64,000 nt of DNA, from contig CAVWHY010000001.1 of the NCBI GenBank assembly GCA_963754955.1, positions 62,001-126,000 on the forward strand, in the 5' to 3' direction. Origin of the DNA: CAVQJU01 sp963754955 (GTDB taxonomy: Bacteria; Acidobacteriota; Vicinamibacteria; Vicinamibacterales; CAVVIG01). Below, piece after piece: positions 62,392 to 64,000 of the stretch. The translations under genes were made by a program, and so were the position numbers. The notes under the pieces are model-generated. The model searched no databases, was not told where the DNA came from, and was given only the letters and a program-made list of their open reading frames with translations. Positions within the stretch are counted from its first letter, which is position 1. The number at the start of each line of letters is the position of its first letter.

Positions 62392-63430
62392 TCAGGCTGA
62401 GTCGATGCCCCAAGCTTGTTGATCCGCGGATACACCCTCCGCGCGTTCCCTTCGAAGATCTTCTGCCGGTCCGCGGCGCGTCAAGCGTGGGCAGCGCGTC
62501 GATGTAGCGCTTCGTGTCGTCGAAGTACTGTCCCGTCTCCGGATCGATGCCGCGCACCGCGCCGACCATCTCCGACCCGAACAGGATGTTGTCCACCGGC
62601 ACGATCTTCGAGCAGCAGATCGATGCCCGGCCTGGTGGTAGACGCAGGTGTCGAAGAACACGTTGTCGCGGATCAGGTCGGCGAGCGGCGGCCGCTTCAT
62701 GTCCTGCGCCAGACCGCGATACCGGCCCCAGTGATACGGCACGCGCGCCGCCGCCGTGCGGGATGATGAACCGCAGCGCCGGGAAGTCCTTGAACAGATC
62801 GGCCGTGAGGAACTGCATGAACGCCGTCGTGTCGGCGTTGATGTAGTGCGCGCCGGTCGCGTGGAAGTTCGGATTGCACGACGCGCTGACGTGCACCATC
62901 GCCGGCACGTCGAGCTCGACCATCTTTTCGTAGAACGGATACCAGTAGCGATCGGTCAGCGGCGGCGCGCGTCCAGTGGCCGCCGGACGGATCCGGATTC
63001 AGGTTGCAGCCGATGAATCCGAGCTCGGTTGACGCAGCGCTCGAGCTCGCGCGATGCAGTTGGCGAGCGGATCGCCCGGCGTCTGCGGCAGCTGGCACAC
63101 GCCGACGAAGTTCTCCGGATAGAGCGTGCAGACGCGGTGGATCAGATCGTTGCAGTGCTCGGTCCAGTGCAGGCTGGTCGTCGCGTCGCCGATGTGGTGC
63201 GCCATCGCCGAGGCGCGCGGCGAGAAGATCGTGACGTCGGTGCCGCGCTCGCGCTGCAGCTTCAGCTGCGCGCCCTCGAGGCTCTCGCGGATCTCGTCGT
63301 CGCTGATGTCGACGCGCGCCCTTCGTTCGCGCGGCCGCGCGGGTCTCTTCAGCGCCGCGATCTGCGCGTCGCGATAGACCTGCAGCGCCTTCGGCGCCGT
63401 CGTGTAGTGGCCGTGGCAGTCGATGATCAT
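62392..63430 (-). CDS. ligJ: 4-oxalomesaconate hydratase (frameshifted)
   Basis: About 345 residues over several frames. MIIDCHGHYTTAPKAL carries the HxH metal motif of amidohydrolases; RGTDVTIFSPRASAMAHHI, GFIGCNLNPDPSGGHW, MVELDVPAMVHVSASCNP, ALRFIIPHGGGA, DNVFFDTCVYHQAG and ILFGSEMVGAVRGID follow, all as in LigJ. It hydrates 4-oxalomesaconate to 4-carboxy-4-hydroxy-2-oxoadipate. It overlaps the ligC stop by an ATGA at 63427-63430, so the genes are coupled. Confidence 0.85.
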
Positions 63431-64000
63431 GGACGCCGTTCATCGCCTTGTCGATCTGGTCGAGCAGCGCCATCGTCGGCACGACGCTCGCGGCGCTCGA
63501 TTCCGGCTCGCGGCCTTCGCGGATGGCGCTGACGAACTCGACGTCCTGACGATCGAACGCGGGCATCGGGTCGAGCGGCACTTCCTTGCCGTCGCTGTCG
63601 GTCATCGAGTCGCGGTAGACCTTGTAGGTCTCCTCTTCGCCGATGTAGCGGTAGAACCCGCCGAACGGTCCCTTGTTGTTGAACGACATCGCCATCGTGA
63701 AGAGCGGCCCCTTCTTCGACTTCATGGCGACGGTGAGGTCCATCGGGATGCCGAGCTCCGGGTGGTCCGGTCCCTTCTGTCCCCAGACGTCCCAGTTCGG
63801 CATCGTCGAGCACCCACTGCGCGATGTCGACCGAGTGGCAGCCGTGGTGCCACAGCAGGTTGTCCACCCACGAGCGCGGCTGGCCGTGCATGTTCAGGTT
63901 CGTGCGGCGGAAGAAATAGGTCTCGACGACCATGTGATGCAGGTGGAACGTGCCCTCCCGAATGCGGCGTCTTGATCTCGCGATGCGGGCTCGAGAAGCG
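63427..64000 (-). CDS. ligC: 4-carboxy-2-hydroxymuconate-6-semialdehyde dehydrogenase (5' end beyond window, frameshifted)
   Basis: The C-terminal two-thirds of a Gfo/Idh/MocA-type oxidoreductase, truncated by the window edge. Reads MVVETYFFRRTNLNMHGQPR, DNLLWHHGCHSVDIAQW (substrate-site His), then, one frame over, LTVAMKSKKGPLFTMAMSFN and FVSAIREGREPESS. These match LigC of the 4,5-cleavage pathway, which oxidises the ring-cleavage product with NADP. Frame changes are near 63965 and 63800. The Rossmann N-terminus is outside the window. Confidence 0.75.
   Translation of the reverse strand, partial: ASRARIARSRRRIREGTFHLHHMVVETYFFRRTNLNMHGQPRSWVDNLLWHHGCHSVDIAQWVLDDAELGRLGTEGTGPPGARHPDGPHRRHEVEEGAALHDGDVVQQQGTVRRVLPLHRRRGDLQGLPRLDDRQRRQGSAARPDARVRSSGRRVRQRHPRRPRAGIERRERRADDGAARPDRQGDERRP

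Noticed and set aside
1..64000. CRISPR arrays, tRNA and rRNA genes
   Set aside because: No direct repeats with regular spacers, no tRNA-like cloverleaf with CCA-type arms and no rRNA-like sequence were recognised in reading the window.

Overview
The window is a high-GC bacterial chromosome segment that looks like Acidobacteriota, probably of the Vicinamibacteria type. That is inferred from gene content: an Oar-like TonB receptor with an N-terminal Cna-B/carboxypeptidase-like domain, several PQQ quinoproteins, a DUF6152 protein, TolB/PD40 and NHL propellers, and a four-member family of exported proteins of unknown function. No rRNA, tRNA, CRISPR array, intact mobile element or origin was seen. 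The only transposon trace is a decayed IS110 fragment near 25.4 kb.

Layout. 1-8.3 kb: partial nitrilase-family amidohydrolase, a multi-pass membrane protein, a cytochrome-linked quinoprotein dehydrogenase, a GNAT acetyltransferase, an exported metallo-beta-lactamase-fold protein, an esterase and a TolB-like propeller. 8.4-13.5 kb: small membrane proteins, a sialidase-like propeller, an FKBP lipoprotein, a Bcr/CflA exporter, a zinc-ribbon protein, a MerE-like protein and a GYD protein. 13.5-22.1 kb: a minus-strand run of gallate dioxygenase, 2-oxoglutarate dehydrogenase E1 and E2, and the TonB receptor. 22.1-36.5 kb: sulfide:quinone-like flavoprotein, sirtuin, DinB, SnoaL-like, DnaJ, two PQQ sugar dehydrogenases, an HTH/RDD-like membrane protein, PilZ, bactofilin, a second MBL protein and an aldehyde dehydrogenase. 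36.5-49.6 kb: PQQ alcohol dehydrogenase, carboxylesterase, Fsr-like MFS, NHL propeller, TPR-peptidase, hydrolase, SMP-30 lactonase, dihaem cytochrome and a GH44 cellulase-like gene. 49.7-54.8 kb: a Kai-like signalling locus (kaiC, two kaiB-like genes and a hybrid histidine kinase with overlapping start/stop codons) with a divergent Crp/Fnr regulator and a coiled-coil gene. 54.8-57.9 kb: DUF6152 and three exported paralogues. 58-64 kb: a minus-strand aromatic meta-cleavage cluster (ligC, ligJ, ligK, an extradiol dioxygenase, an AAHS-type transporter and a DUF1932 dehydrogenase).

How the genes fit together. Gallate dioxygenase at 21 kb yields 4-oxalomesaconate. The LigJ and LigK homologues at 62-63 kb would convert this to pyruvate plus oxaloacetate, and the 2-oxoglutarate dehydrogenase genes next to the gallate dioxygenase belong to the TCA cycle that receives those products. 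The quinoproteins and cytochromes point to periplasmic oxidation feeding respiration. The Kai locus is the most system-like unit.

Quality and structure. Many genes are broken by single-base frameshifts, and two contain an in-frame TAG. Breaks are scattered to 58 kb and become very dense from 58 to 64 kb, which fits residual assembly error better than gene decay. Many gene ends run directly into palindromic or short tandem repeats that contain or abut the stop codon, a recurring architectural feature of this sequence.
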